Positions 7,912 to 16,050 of a stretch of 64,000 nucleotides of DNA are shown piece by piece. Source of the DNA: JABIKK01 sp964622835 (lineage in GTDB: Archaea > Nanobdellota > Nanobdellia > SCGC-AAA011-G17 > UBA489); assembly GCA_964622835.1 (NCBI GenBank), contig CAZUSA010000002.1, positions 62,001 to 126,000 on the forward strand, read 5' to 3'. The translations under genes and the position numbers were made by a program. Every line of letters starts with the position of its first letter. Position 1 is the first letter of the stretch. The notes under the pieces were generated by a model that was given only the letters and a program-made list of their open reading frames with translations, did not search any database and was not told the origin of the DNA.

Positions 7912-10527
7912 TTATTGATAAATATTTTCTGGAAACTCAGGACCGCTAGGTGTAACAAATTCCATAGCACCCATCACAGAAATTCCATCATCAGTAACGA
8001 TGTCTGCAATAAGTGAGTGATCTTGTACAGGTTCAGGATTATAAGTCAGAGTGTATGTGTAATCATCATTGATTGTTGTTGAACGTAAAAAACCGTTTGA
8101 TGTGTATGTGTAATCAACATCCCTTACTTCCTCAAAAACACCATCATTTTCTAAATCAAATGAATAAACATATTTTGATGTTTGCCCTAAAGGATTATTA
8201 TATTCAAAAGTTTCCTTTTCAAACCAACCTCTAAAGGACCACTTCTCCTTTTCAATAAGTTTACTTTTCTTACCATATGTGTTTTTTATGGTACTTGATG
8301 CTCCTTCTTGAGGAATATATGCAGTTAATTTAGGTATTTCTATATACTCTGTTCCAAAAATAATACCCTGTGATTGTTTATTTAACACACCTTGTTGGGT
8401 CAAATCAAAATAACTATTAATCTTTATGTATTCTTCCCCTGTTGTTAAAAGAGTTATAGGTGTATAATCATAAGCCATATAGAAAACATCATTTACACTA
8501 TCCACCCTAGAGAGCATACTTGTTTTAGATAATGTAGGAACAGAAAACTGTGAACTACTTCCAAACAGATCTGGATCACCTTGTATTGTTGTATGATCTA
8601 AATAATCTACAAATGCTCCGAAGTTATCCTCCATTCTCAAAAGTTTATTTTGTGGTTGTGAAGGATCATTATTTTCATAGATCCATTTAGCAGTGTAGTC
8701 TACTAAATATTCTGTATCAGTTACAGTACTTTTTAATGGCCTACCAAAAGGTGTAAATTCTGTTGTAGTCGTTACGATATCTCCATATTCATATATTTCT
8801 GTACCTAAACTAAGTAATTTTCCATTTTGAATTGTATACACAACAGAGGACTCCACCAAATCTCCTTTGTTAAAGGGTATTGTTGGTATGCCCACAGATA
8901 TTTGTTGTTGGTTGCCCAACACACTTTGCATACTTGGTTGTGGTGTACCTCCAACTATCATTGATGTTGTTGAAGAACCAACATTTGTTGTTTTAAAAGT
9001 ATTTTTTACAACATTACCAGTAATAGGACCGCTCGGCGGCGTACCACTTGGTGGACCAATAGGCTCACCCGTGCTACCAATACATGCACAACTACCTTCA
9101 GTTAGCGTACATAAACCACCTGAATCAGAACAACCACCATCAACACACGATAATCCATCTGAACTTAACGAACATAACGAACCAGCACCAGTACCAGCAG
9201 CACCAGAACCACTACCCGCACCATCACCAGCAATAGTTGAACCGCCACCCGAAAATGTCACACCACCCTCGTTCCCTTCAGGAACATAAATACCATTACC
9301 ATCACAATCAACTTCAAAAAATGAACTTGCCGATCCACATGCAAAATTAAAAGTTACAGGATATGTTGCAAAACAATCTTCACTCGCTTTAATTAGAACA
9401 CCACCTTCAATCAACATGTCATTACCTGAAAGCTTTTTTATATGATGATCAGAATAACTTATTTCAGTGTTCGGCCAATCAATCGATTCCAATGCACCAG
9501 TCCCCATAGCATCAGGCACATTAAGGTAAACATCCCATCCAAGATGTGGGCCCATAGAATCAAATGTAAAATCAATATCAACTTGTTTTAATAACGCAGC
9601 ATTACAACTATTTTTTCCAGTACCTGCATCCCCCTGTGTTAACGCCCCCCCACTTTCACCTGATTTACATGTATCTGCCAAAAGAGATTCATCAGGATTA
9701 GGCAATGTACCACTATCAATCATATTCTTTAACGCATTTGCATCAGTGGTAGACATTGGTTGTGTTAATCCTGCAGTATCTGTCACAATTACAGAAGCAA
9801 CAGCAAGTTGCGTACTAGGGTTTGCTAAAGCACCTTTGATAGAGTTCAACACTGCCGAAGTAACACCAGAAGCAAATGTTGCTACTTGCGCACCTAACCC
9901 ACAAGGTATAGGTATGAATGGAAGTTCAAATGAAAAACCCTTACCGATTCCAGGAGCCCTATTATAACTCCCCGAAGGATTAAATTTTTTCATATAAAGA
10001 TCCTCGTACGGCCAGTCCAGCGGATCAGGTTCTCCACCCGTTTGCACATATCTTCGATACTGTTCATTGTTCCAACAGTCATCTTTAAGCCCAGGTTCGT
10101 TGTAATCTCGTTGTAGATCCCTCAAAAAATCAGGAATGGGAACACCATCAACATTAAGTTGGTAAATAACATCAGCAATCCAATGTTGTATTCTTCTTAA
10201 TTTCCAACATGCATCAAATTGATTTCCTTTATGTTTTCCAAAAATTGCATCTTTCAACCGATGAAGTGGTTTTACGAGATATTTAACCCAACGTTCATAA
10301 GAATATTTAGTGAAAGAATCGACTTTAGGCAATGAAGGATTAGGATTAGGATTAACTGGTTGCATTCCCGTTATTTTAACCGTAGATGGTCCTTCAAGCT
10401 GTTCTGTTAAAAAAGGAGCTAATGATGCAAAGAGCAATAATACTACAGCTGTAATTGCAAAAGATCCCTTTTCCTCTTTTTTTCCCACCTTAAAATTATT
10501 TTTTAACTGATTTATAAAGCTTCCCAA
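7912..10527 (-). CDS. Large multi-domain surface protein of unknown family
   Basis: The 871-residue product has a cytoplasmic basic head (NNFKVGKKEEKG), a signal-anchor (SFAITAVVLLLFASLAPFL, about residues 22-40), then an ectodomain. The first half is helical and includes paired Cys. A central low-complexity Gly/Ser stretch (about 425-455) leads into a Cys-rich knot (CSLSSDGLSCVDGGCSDSGG and CTLTEGSCACIG) and then Pro/Gly with ITGNVV. The C-terminal third is Tyr/Thr-rich with strand pairs such as YVYSFDLENDG and YTYTLTYNPEP, faintly like YD/RHS-type repeats. The only plausible start is TTG at 10527; no ATG lies before the anchor. A palindromic TATA octamer at 10541-10548 lies about 18 nt upstream, closer than usual. 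Surface adhesion or a structural role is inferred. Confidence 0.7.
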   Translation of the reverse strand: MGSFINQLKNNFKVGKKEEKGSFAITAVVLLLFASLAPFLTEQLEGPSTVKITGMQPVNPNPNPSLPKVDSFTKYSYERWVKYLVKPLHRLKDAIFGKHKGNQFDACWKLRRIQHWIADVIYQLNVDGVPIPDFLRDLQRDYNEPGLKDDCWNNEQYRRYVQTGGEPDPLDWPYEDLYMKKFNPSGSYNRAPGIGKGFSFELPFIPIPCGLGAQVATFASGVTSAVLNSIKGALANPSTQLAVASVIVTDTAGLTQPMSTTDANALKNMIDSGTLPNPDESLLADTCKSGESGGALTQGDAGTGKNSCNAALLKQVDIDFTFDSMGPHLGWDVYLNVPDAMGTGALESIDWPNTEISYSDHHIKKLSGNDMLIEGGVLIKASEDCFATYPVTFNFACGSASSFFEVDCDGNGIYVPEGNEGGVTFSGGGSTIAGDGAGSGSGAAGTGAGSLCSLSSDGLSCVDGGCSDSGGLCTLTEGSCACIGSTGEPIGPPSGTPPSGPITGNVVKNTFKTTNVGSSTTSMIVGGTPQPSMQSVLGNQQQISVGIPTIPFNKGDLVESSVVYTIQNGKLLSLGTEIYEYGDIVTTTTEFTPFGRPLKSTVTDTEYLVDYTAKWIYENNDPSQPQNKLLRMEDNFGAFVDYLDHTTIQGDPDLFGSSSQFSVPTLSKTSMLSRVDSVNDVFYMAYDYTPITLLTTGEEYIKINSYFDLTQQGVLNKQSQGIIFGTEYIEIPKLTAYIPQEGASSTIKNTYGKKSKLIEKEKWSFRGWFEKETFEYNNPLGQTSKYVYSFDLENDGVFEEVRDVDYTYTSNGFLRSTTINDDYTYTLTYNPEPVQDHSLIADIVTDDGISVMGAMEFVTPSGPEFPENIYQ

Positions 10528-10548
10528 TAAAGACCATGTTTATAAAGG
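10511..10548. promoter_or_regulatory. Interlocked divergent promoters
   Basis: Two TATA-like octamers (TTTATAAA at 10511-10518, TATAAAGG at 10541-10548) flank an 8-nt gap between the divergent starts at 10527 (minus) and 10536 (plus). Each box lies inside the first codons of the opposite gene. The two genes cannot easily be transcribed at once. Confidence 0.4.
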
Positions 10549-11291
10549 ATATGTTGGACAATATAAGTATGATAGATGAAGCATACACGCGAAACGCATT
10601 ACATGATTGGTCAACCTTTGTTGCACAAAGATATCTTCAAACAACAATCCCACAAGAAATGCGAACACATATTAGAAATGATGTAGATAGTGTTGCACAC
10701 ATGTCTTTGGATCTTGACAGCGAAGCCGTTGTTTTAACAGATATTTTATCAGCCAATGTACAAACATTTCTTAATGAAGGAACTCTTGATGCACCCACTA
10801 TTGATGCTGTCGTAAAAAGAAGAGCAAATTATTGGTTCCATGATGCAGAAACTGTACAAAGACAAGCTACAGAAATGCACACAAAACGAAGAGGATTATC
10901 AGCCCATCAAGGAAGACATCTTGGTTTTGATGACGAAGAGTTTGTTGACATCCCTTATTCTACTTTTGACTCCCTTGAAAAAAACTTTCAACGCTTCCAC
11001 AAAGCTGCCTTACAAAGAGATGCACTTGTCACAAGGGTTACACAATTAGATAGATTTAGCAAAAAACATTTTGCATCGGCCGTACAAACAATGTTTGATA
11101 CACCCCAAGGTCATTTTGATTACAACAACCTCTTCCCAGTCATGCAAGACGCTGATAGTGGAACCTCCTTACACCACCATACACGCCCAACATCCAGTGC
11201 AGACGATGTGACTAGCTTTTTTGAAGACAGCCTCTTTGAAGCAGCCACCTACAATGAAATGAAAATCTTATTTCCAAACACAGATATTTAA
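10536..11291 (+). CDS. Hypothetical soluble helical protein
   Basis: The 251-residue protein has no signal peptide, no transmembrane segment and no Cys. It is acidic to neutral and predicted mainly helical, with a His-rich patch (TSLHHHTRP) near residue 215. I recognise no family or catalytic motif. It is divergent from the 871-residue surface protein with starts only 8 nt apart, so the two may be co-regulated or mutually exclusive. The start could instead be ATG 10551 (MLDNISMIDEAY); 10536 is kept because its distance from the TATA box at 10511-10518 is nearer the local norm. Codon use looks like that of neighbours, and the continuous frame with no competing frame supports a real gene. Confidence 0.65.
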   Translation: MFIKDMLDNISMIDEAYTRNALHDWSTFVAQRYLQTTIPQEMRTHIRNDVDSVAHMSLDLDSEAVVLTDILSANVQTFLNEGTLDAPTIDAVVKRRANYWFHDAETVQRQATEMHTKRRGLSAHQGRHLGFDDEEFVDIPYSTFDSLEKNFQRFHKAALQRDALVTRVTQLDRFSKKHFASAVQTMFDTPQGHFDYNNLFPVMQDADSGTSLHHHTRPTSSADDVTSFFEDSLFEAATYNEMKILFPNTDI

Positions 11292-11300
11292 AATAAAAAA

Positions 11301-11414
11301 TGAGCCCGGGGAGATTTGAACTCTCGACCTCCAGCTTTCCTAGAGCTAGCACATTTCTTGAACGAAATGCAGTCATATAAGACTGGCGCTCTTACCAGGC
11401 TGAGCTACGGGCTC
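11301..11414 (-). tRNA. tRNA-Ile (anticodon UAU) with a 39-nt intron
   Basis: The exons (11414-11376 and 11336-11301) join into a 75-nt cloverleaf. Acceptor GAGCCCG/CGGGCTC is fully paired with an A discriminator, the D stem is GCTC/GAGC, and anticodon stem CCAGT/GCTGG encloses loop CTTATAA (anticodon TAT). The T arm has TTCAAAT and one A-C mismatch in its stem. The intron follows position 37 and forms a canonical bulge-helix-bulge: outer stem CCAGT/GCTGG, 3' bulge AAA, 4-bp helix CTTA/TAGG, 5' bulge TAT. UAU reads AUA codons directly. Most archaea instead use a CAU tRNA with agmatidine; the UAU solution is known from Nanoarchaeum and Korarchaeum. Confidence 0.9.
11337..11375 (-). other. tRNA-Ile intron
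   Basis: This 39-nt insertion has a hairpin of its own (GCATTTC with GAAATGT) and bulge-helix-bulge splice sites. Cleavage after the second base of each 3-nt bulge restores a 7-nt anticodon loop. It would be removed by the tRNA splicing endonuclease and ligase, not self-spliced. Confidence 0.85.
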
Positions 11415-11496
11415 ACATCCCATGGCTGGTGTATGTGTTCTTTTAAACCTTTGTCTTGCACAAAACCTTAAAAAACTCATCAAACGAACAAGACCT

Positions 11497-12693
11497 ATGA
11501 TTATCGGCGTCGTCGGAAAACCAAACGTAGGAAAAAGCACCTTCTTCAAGGCAGCAACGCTTGCCGATGTAGAAATAGCTAATTATCCCTTCGCAACCAT
11601 ACAACCAAATTCTGGTGTTGGTCATGTGAAAGTAAACTGTGTTGACACGTTTTTCAAAACACAATGCAACCCACGAACAGGATCATGTGTCAATCACAAT
11701 CGATTCTTATCCATCGAACTTATTGACGTTGCAGGTTTAGTACCAGGAGCACACGAAGGAAAAGGATTAGGAAATGCATTCTTGAACGACTTACAACCAG
11801 CAGATGCATTACTCCATGTTATTGACGCAAGTGGTGGAACCAACGAAAAAGGAGAAACCGTCGAAGAAGGAAGTTACGACCCCATAAACGATGTACAATT
11901 TTTAGAACACGAACTAGACCAATGGTACTTGAGCATTATGCAACGAGGATGGGATAAGTTTGCACGAACAATGCAACAAGAAAAAACAAACGTTGTCAAA
12001 ACAATAGCAAAACGATTATCAGGATTGCGCGTTACCGAATCACATGTAGAAGAAGCACTACGTGAATTAACATTAGGAGATGTTGCACCAGAAACATGGG
12101 ATGAACAACAATTACTTTCCTTTGCACAATCACTACGAAAGAAAACAAAACCAATAGTTATTGTTGCTAATAAAGCAGATACAGTTGCAGCACAAAAAAA
12201 CATTCCAACACTCAAGGAAACGTTTCCCGATTACCACATTATAGCCTGCAGTTCAGATGGAGAAGTAGCCTTACGAGAAGCAGCAAAACATGACGTTATC
12301 GAATATATCCCCGGAGAAAAAACGTTTACAACGAAAACAAATGACATTAACGAACAACAACAAAAAGCATTAACCTTTATCAAAGAAAAGATCTTAGATG
12401 TTTATGGAAGTACAGGTGTTCAAGAAGCATTGAATACAGCCGTCTTTACTCTACTTGATTACATCCACGTCTATCCTGGCGGCATGAATAATTTAAAAGA
12501 CAAAGATGGCAATGTCTTACCAGATTGTTTCTTACTCAAAAACGGATCAACAGCATTAGAATTTGCCTTCAGAATACATACAGATATTGGTAACAGTTTC
12601 ATCAAAGCCATGGACGTTAAAAAACGCGTTCCTGTAGGCAAAGAACATCCCTTACTCGATGGTGATGTTGTTGAAATCATGACCTCAAAATAA
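11497..12693 (+). CDS. ychF: YchF/Obg-like GTP/ATP-binding protein with TGS domain
   Basis: The 398-residue protein starts MIIGVVGKPNVGKSTFFKAA, a P-loop in the first 20 residues. Switch and G3 elements follow (NYPFATIQPNSG, DVAGLVPGAHEGKGLGNAFL), then VIDASG and G4 NKAD. It ends with a TGS domain that includes DGDVVEIMTSK. This is the archaeal/eukaryotic OLA1-type arrangement of the universal YchF family, ribosome-associated P-loop NTPases with a translation or stress role. The in-frame ATG at 11422 is rejected because it lies almost inside the divergent tRNA and because TTAAAAAA sits 25 nt before 11497. The next gene begins after 34 nt and has its own TATA-like TTTAAACA. Confidence 0.92.
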   Translation: MIIGVVGKPNVGKSTFFKAATLADVEIANYPFATIQPNSGVGHVKVNCVDTFFKTQCNPRTGSCVNHNRFLSIELIDVAGLVPGAHEGKGLGNAFLNDLQPADALLHVIDASGGTNEKGETVEEGSYDPINDVQFLEHELDQWYLSIMQRGWDKFARTMQQEKTNVVKTIAKRLSGLRVTESHVEEALRELTLGDVAPETWDEQQLLSFAQSLRKKTKPIVIVANKADTVAAQKNIPTLKETFPDYHIIACSSDGEVALREAAKHDVIEYIPGEKTFTTKTNDINEQQQKALTFIKEKILDVYGSTGVQEALNTAVFTLLDYIHVYPGGMNNLKDKDGNVLPDCFLLKNGSTALEFAFRIHTDIGNSFIKAMDVKKRVPVGKEHPLLDGDVVEIMTSK

Positions 12694-12727
12694 TAATCCA
12701 TTTAAACAAATAAACACCATCAAACTC

Positions 12728-13114
12728 ATGAAAGACATACCACTAGCAATAAACCGCCTTGAAATGGTCTCTTTTGATCCTCAGAAGTTTATTGCAACTA
12801 TGCGATTAACCTACAATGTTAACGGTGAAACAAAAACACAAGTAGTAACCATGGACATAACAAAAAAAGCAGAAACACTCACAACAAGCATCATCAACTT
12901 CGTCAAATCACAAGCAAACCAAGACATTGATGAAGACAACCTTATTGACACCTTATTTGTAAAACACTTCCATCAAGAAGAACGTGTTGAAGAACGGCTA
13001 AATAATCACTTTGCACACATCTGTGAAAAAGTACGCTTCATGAAAATAAATAAAAATCATGCAGACTACATGAAATTTTACCATACCATTCAAGACAGTC
13101 ATCTTGTTCTCTAA
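12728..13114 (+). CDS. Hypothetical protein in tandem with kae1
   Basis: The 128-residue soluble protein begins with an antiparallel beta-sheet-like half (FIATMRLTYNVNGETKTQVVTMDITKK) and continues with helices rich in charge and His (KHFHQEERVEERLNNHFAHI). There is no signal peptide, no Cys pair and no family that I recognise. A TATA-like TTTAAACA is centred 23-24 nt before the ATG, and kae1 starts 3 nt after its stop. The pair is very probably one transcript, so this may be a tRNA-modification or ribosome-associated protein, but only by association. It is not one of the recognisable KEOPS partners (Bud32, Cgi121, Pcc1). Confidence 0.7.
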   Translation: MKDIPLAINRLEMVSFDPQKFIATMRLTYNVNGETKTQVVTMDITKKAETLTTSIINFVKSQANQDIDEDNLIDTLFVKHFHQEERVEERLNNHFAHICEKVRFMKINKNHADYMKFYHTIQDSHLVL

Positions 13115-13117
13115 ACA

Positions 13118-14098
13118 ATGATATCCTTAGGCATCGAATCAACAGCGCACACGTTTGGCATTGGCATTGTTAGTGCAAAAGAAGTATTTGTTAACGTAAA
13201 AGATTCTTATACAACAGAGAAAGGCGGCATCATTCCCATGGACGCGGGTAAACACCATGAACGTGTTCGAGATGGATTAATCAAAGAAGCGCTAGCACAA
13301 TTTGAAAAAAAATGTCCAGGAAAACAAATAGATATCATAACATATTCACGCGGACCAGGTATTGGACCCTGTTTACATGTTGGGAAAAACACTGCAAAAG
13401 ATTTATCACAACGAATGAATATACCACACATTGGCATCAACCATTGTATCGCCCATCTTTCTGTAGGTAACTTAGTAACACCCGTAAAAAATCCCGTCTT
13501 ACTCTACGCATCTGGTGCAAACACACAAGTTATTGCATATGAAGGAGGGAAGTATAGAGTCTTTGGAGAAACATTAGATCAAGGTATTGGAAACTTCTTA
13601 GATGCCTTTGCACGTCACATCGGTCTTGGTTTTCCAGGAGGACCAAAAATAGAACAACTTGCACTCAAAGGAAAAAACCTTATTCAATTACCCTATTCTG
13701 TCAAAGGCATGGACATTTCCTTAACAGGTATGTTAACCAACTTAAAACAAAAATTCGATAAAAAAGAACACCCTGTAGAAGACCTTGCATACTCCTTACA
13801 AGAAACAGCCTTTGCTATGCTCATTGAAGTAGCAGAACGAGCCATGGCACACTGCGGAAAAAAAGAACTCTTACTCGGTGGTGGCGTTGCATGCAATGCA
13901 CGACTACAAGAAATGGCAGGTATCATGTGCAAAGAACGTGGAGCAAAATGTTTTATTCCACAAAAATCCTTACTCGTTGATAACGGAGCAATGATTGCCT
14001 ATCAAGGATTACTAGAACACAACGCAGGAAAAGTAGAACAAAAAGTTGCCATCACACCATACGAACGAACCGATGACGTTGACGTTTTCTGGCGTTAA
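13118..14098 (+). CDS. kae1: Kae1/TsaD, tRNA threonylcarbamoyladenosine transferase subunit of KEOPS
   Basis: The 326-residue protein has the full ASKHA fold of Kae1. The start is MISLGIESTAHTFGIGIV, metal-binding histidines lie in GKHHERV and NHCIAHLSVG, the nucleotide loops are SGANTQVIAY and ETLDQGIGNFLDAFAR, and GGGVACNARL lies near the C-terminus. It transfers the threonylcarbamoyl group to A37 of ANN-decoding tRNAs within KEOPS. Length is normal for stand-alone archaeal Kae1, so it is not fused to a Bud32 kinase as in some archaea. It follows a 128-residue orphan by 3 nt. Its 3' end overlaps the convergent secretion-ATPase fragment by 4 nt. Confidence 0.95.
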   Translation: MISLGIESTAHTFGIGIVSAKEVFVNVKDSYTTEKGGIIPMDAGKHHERVRDGLIKEALAQFEKKCPGKQIDIITYSRGPGIGPCLHVGKNTAKDLSQRMNIPHIGINHCIAHLSVGNLVTPVKNPVLLYASGANTQVIAYEGGKYRVFGETLDQGIGNFLDAFARHIGLGFPGGPKIEQLALKGKNLIQLPYSVKGMDISLTGMLTNLKQKFDKKEHPVEDLAYSLQETAFAMLIEVAERAMAHCGKKELLLGGGVACNARLQEMAGIMCKERGAKCFIPQKSLLVDNGAMIAYQGLLEHNAGKVEQKVAITPYERTDDVDVFWR

Positions 14099-15087
14099 AT
14101 AGTCTTTTCAACAATAAACGTTGAAGGCAACCCAGCAACACCCAATGTTGCTTGCATTCTAAAATGTTCAAACGTAACATCAAATGTAGGATTTCCTTCG
14201 TCTAACGGCACACCCTTTCTTTGAGCAATAGTCTTTAAGAAATCATTCAAATACTTTTCAGACTTAAATTCCAAATTAGTAATTAACTCTTTTGTATCAC
14301 GTAGGATTTTCAACTTCAACTTAGGACCATCACATACCACCTTAATAATCGCAGTATCATGTAATAACGGATCAATCAACCCAAAGTTAACTAAATGTTT
14401 AATTAAAAAATAACGCAACTTAGACGGACTCAACTCATTCTTAGGCACTTTATTCTTTCTTGCCATACGCAACATTACTTTTGTAAACTTTTGTTTATCC
14501 TGAAATAACTCTTGTTTTTTTTCAACAAGTGGACGCATTGCATTCAATACAGTAATTTCATCAGGTTCTAACACCGCCTCATGGACAAAATAGAACATAC
14601 CTTTTTGCAAACCATAGGCCATCTCTTCATTCGTAATCTTCGATGTAATTAATGAAATCTTTTCTTCAGGAAGTTTCTTCGGTAACGGTTTAGGAAGTAA
14701 TCGTTTCTTCACAACCTTAACCAAAGGCTTTTTAGCAACAGAAACGCGCGGTTGCACTTTAACCGTTGAATCCAACCAATCTCTTGGAAGTTTTGTTGGC
14801 CTATCAGCAACTGCAAACGGACTCTCATCTAAAGGAGGTAAATTAAATTCAGGTTCGTCAAACGTCCCTGTTTCTGTACGCATTACTAACGCATCAGAAG
14901 GAAGGGAACGATGTAATGTTAATGCACGTTCTTTTGCATACGCATTAATTAAACCACGTGTGAACTTCTTAATAATAAAAATCTTTTCACCAGCAAGAGG
15001 ATTATTAATTTGAAATACTAATTTTTCAATCTCTTGATTAACTTCACGTAATTTGGTATCAAGAACAAATGACACATCTTCAGCCAT
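14095..15087 (-). CDS. Type II/IV secretion ATPase N-terminal domain without an ATPase core
   Basis: The 330-residue protein aligns by eye with the N-terminal half of archaeal GspE/FlaI/PilT-type ATPases. It has LSPSKLRYFLIKHLVNFGLI, then DPLLHDTAIIKVVCDGP, FKSEKYLNDFLKTIAQRKG and a final DVTFEHFRMQATLG. In full-length relatives these precede the Walker A, Asp box, Walker B and His box, and here the protein stops just before them (VAGLPSTFIVEKTI). Residues 90-145 form a basic, Pro-rich linker (KKPLVKVVKKRLLPKPLPKK). It therefore cannot hydrolyse ATP alone and may serve as adaptor or regulator of a pilus or secretion motor. It begins 2 nt after a coiled-coil gene. A frameshift is unlikely, because downstream DNA is kae1 on the other strand. 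Confidence 0.75.
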   Translation of the reverse strand: MAEDVSFVLDTKLREVNQEIEKLVFQINNPLAGEKIFIIKKFTRGLINAYAKERALTLHRSLPSDALVMRTETGTFDEPEFNLPPLDESPFAVADRPTKLPRDWLDSTVKVQPRVSVAKKPLVKVVKKRLLPKPLPKKLPEEKISLITSKITNEEMAYGLQKGMFYFVHEAVLEPDEITVLNAMRPLVEKKQELFQDKQKFTKVMLRMARKNKVPKNELSPSKLRYFLIKHLVNFGLIDPLLHDTAIIKVVCDGPKLKLKILRDTKELITNLEFKSEKYLNDFLKTIAQRKGVPLDEGNPTFDVTFEHFRMQATLGVAGLPSTFIVEKTI

Positions 15088-15089
15088 TA

Positions 15090-15431
15090 TTAATCAATCC
15101 TTGGTAATGGCTTTGGTTGCATAGTACCCGGAGTAAACCCAACAGACGTCTTATCACGAATAAACCGTTCAATTAAGAGCAGTCCACGAGCAAGCGTTTT
15201 ATTTTGTTCAACCAAATCACTCAATTGTGAAGCAAGAGGTTTTTCATCCAGTTTTTCTGCACTTTCAATATTCTTAGCAGCTTCCTCAAATAATGATAAC
15301 ATGCGATCCATACGGTGAGTCATCTTGTTAACAGACTCTAACAACTCTAACGATACTTTTTCTAAAGAAATATTGTGCTTGATTAACTCATCAACTAACG
15401 GTTCAGATGCAGAAACTTTTTTTGCGGGCAT
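15090..15431 (-). CDS. Coiled-coil protein paired with the secretion-ATPase fragment
   Basis: The 113-residue soluble protein has a basic head (MPAKKVSAS), a predicted long helix or coiled coil from about residue 15 to 95 (ISLEKVSLELLESVNKMTH, LASQLSDLVEQNKTLARGL) and a Pro-rich tail. No catalytic motif is present. The arrangement recalls small accessory coiled-coil proteins of archaeal filament systems (FlaC/D/E-like), but sequence similarity is not clear enough to name it. It lies 2 nt before the ATPase-fragment gene, so the two are almost certainly co-transcribed and may form a complex. It also lies 58 nt downstream of the GNAT-like gene. Confidence 0.65.
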   Translation of the reverse strand: MPAKKVSASEPLVDELIKHNISLEKVSLELLESVNKMTHRMDRMLSLFEEAAKNIESAEKLDEKPLASQLSDLVEQNKTLARGLLLIERFIRDKTSVGFTPGTMQPKPLPRID

Positions 15432-15489
15432 AGTCCTCTTTTCCTCTTCTTACGCCAGAGATGAACCAACTTTATAAACGTATTGGTGA

Positions 15490-16008
15490 TTAGTGGAGCT
15501 TACGAAGCCGTTCAGCCGTTGCAGAAGACACCTTTTCTAATAATTCTGTGTCCTGAAATGTTTTTTGCAAATTAGACTGTACTTCCTTTGGTGAAGCATA
15601 TCTCATAAAAACATCTTGTTCTCGTTCTCCAATACGCACAAAGGACATTTTTTTGAATAACGGTTCTAACCGTTTATTACTTACTAACTCAATAGACGTC
15701 ATACCTTTGTTATTGAGAAAACGAATGCATGAAACAATAACCTCATACAATTCTCTTTGCGTTGCTTTTTCAGACACCACAACATCTTGAATAAGACCTT
15801 TCTTTTGATGTAATGCAATCGCTTGTGCATACGTAGAAATAGATTGTTTTTGTTTTGTAACAAACTGTTCTTCAGCAAGAATAGCACCTTTCGACCCATC
15901 AACAACTTGTGAAAGAACACTCTTTAACGGTCTATCATGTGTGATACTTTTCTTTTTAAGAAAACGAGCAACACGTTGATGATCCTCTTTTTTCAACTGT
16001 AATGACAT
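15490..16008 (-). CDS. GNAT-like protein
   Basis: The 172-residue protein has a helical N-terminal part with Lys-rich segments (VARFLKKKSITHDRPLKS). A middle part, QKKGLIQDVVVSEKATQREL, leads into FLNNKGMTSIELVSNKRLEP and LFKKMSFVRIG. That series (helix, strand IEL, a variable Asn, LFxKxxF, then IGE) is like motif A/B and the C-terminal beta-alpha of GNAT acetyltransferases. The acetyl-CoA pyrophosphate loop (Q/RxxGxG/A) is not clear, so it may be degenerate or another fold. The gene is followed by the coiled-coil and secretion-ATPase-fragment genes on the same strand. The function is unknown. Confidence 0.6.
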   Translation of the reverse strand: MSLQLKKEDHQRVARFLKKKSITHDRPLKSVLSQVVDGSKGAILAEEQFVTKQKQSISTYAQAIALHQKKGLIQDVVVSEKATQRELYEVIVSCIRFLNNKGMTSIELVSNKRLEPLFKKMSFVRIGEREQDVFMRYASPKEVQSNLQKTFQDTELLEKVSSATAERLRKLH

Positions 16009-16050
16009 GAATATATTACGTAAACAAAGTATAAAAATATTCAGCTTTAT

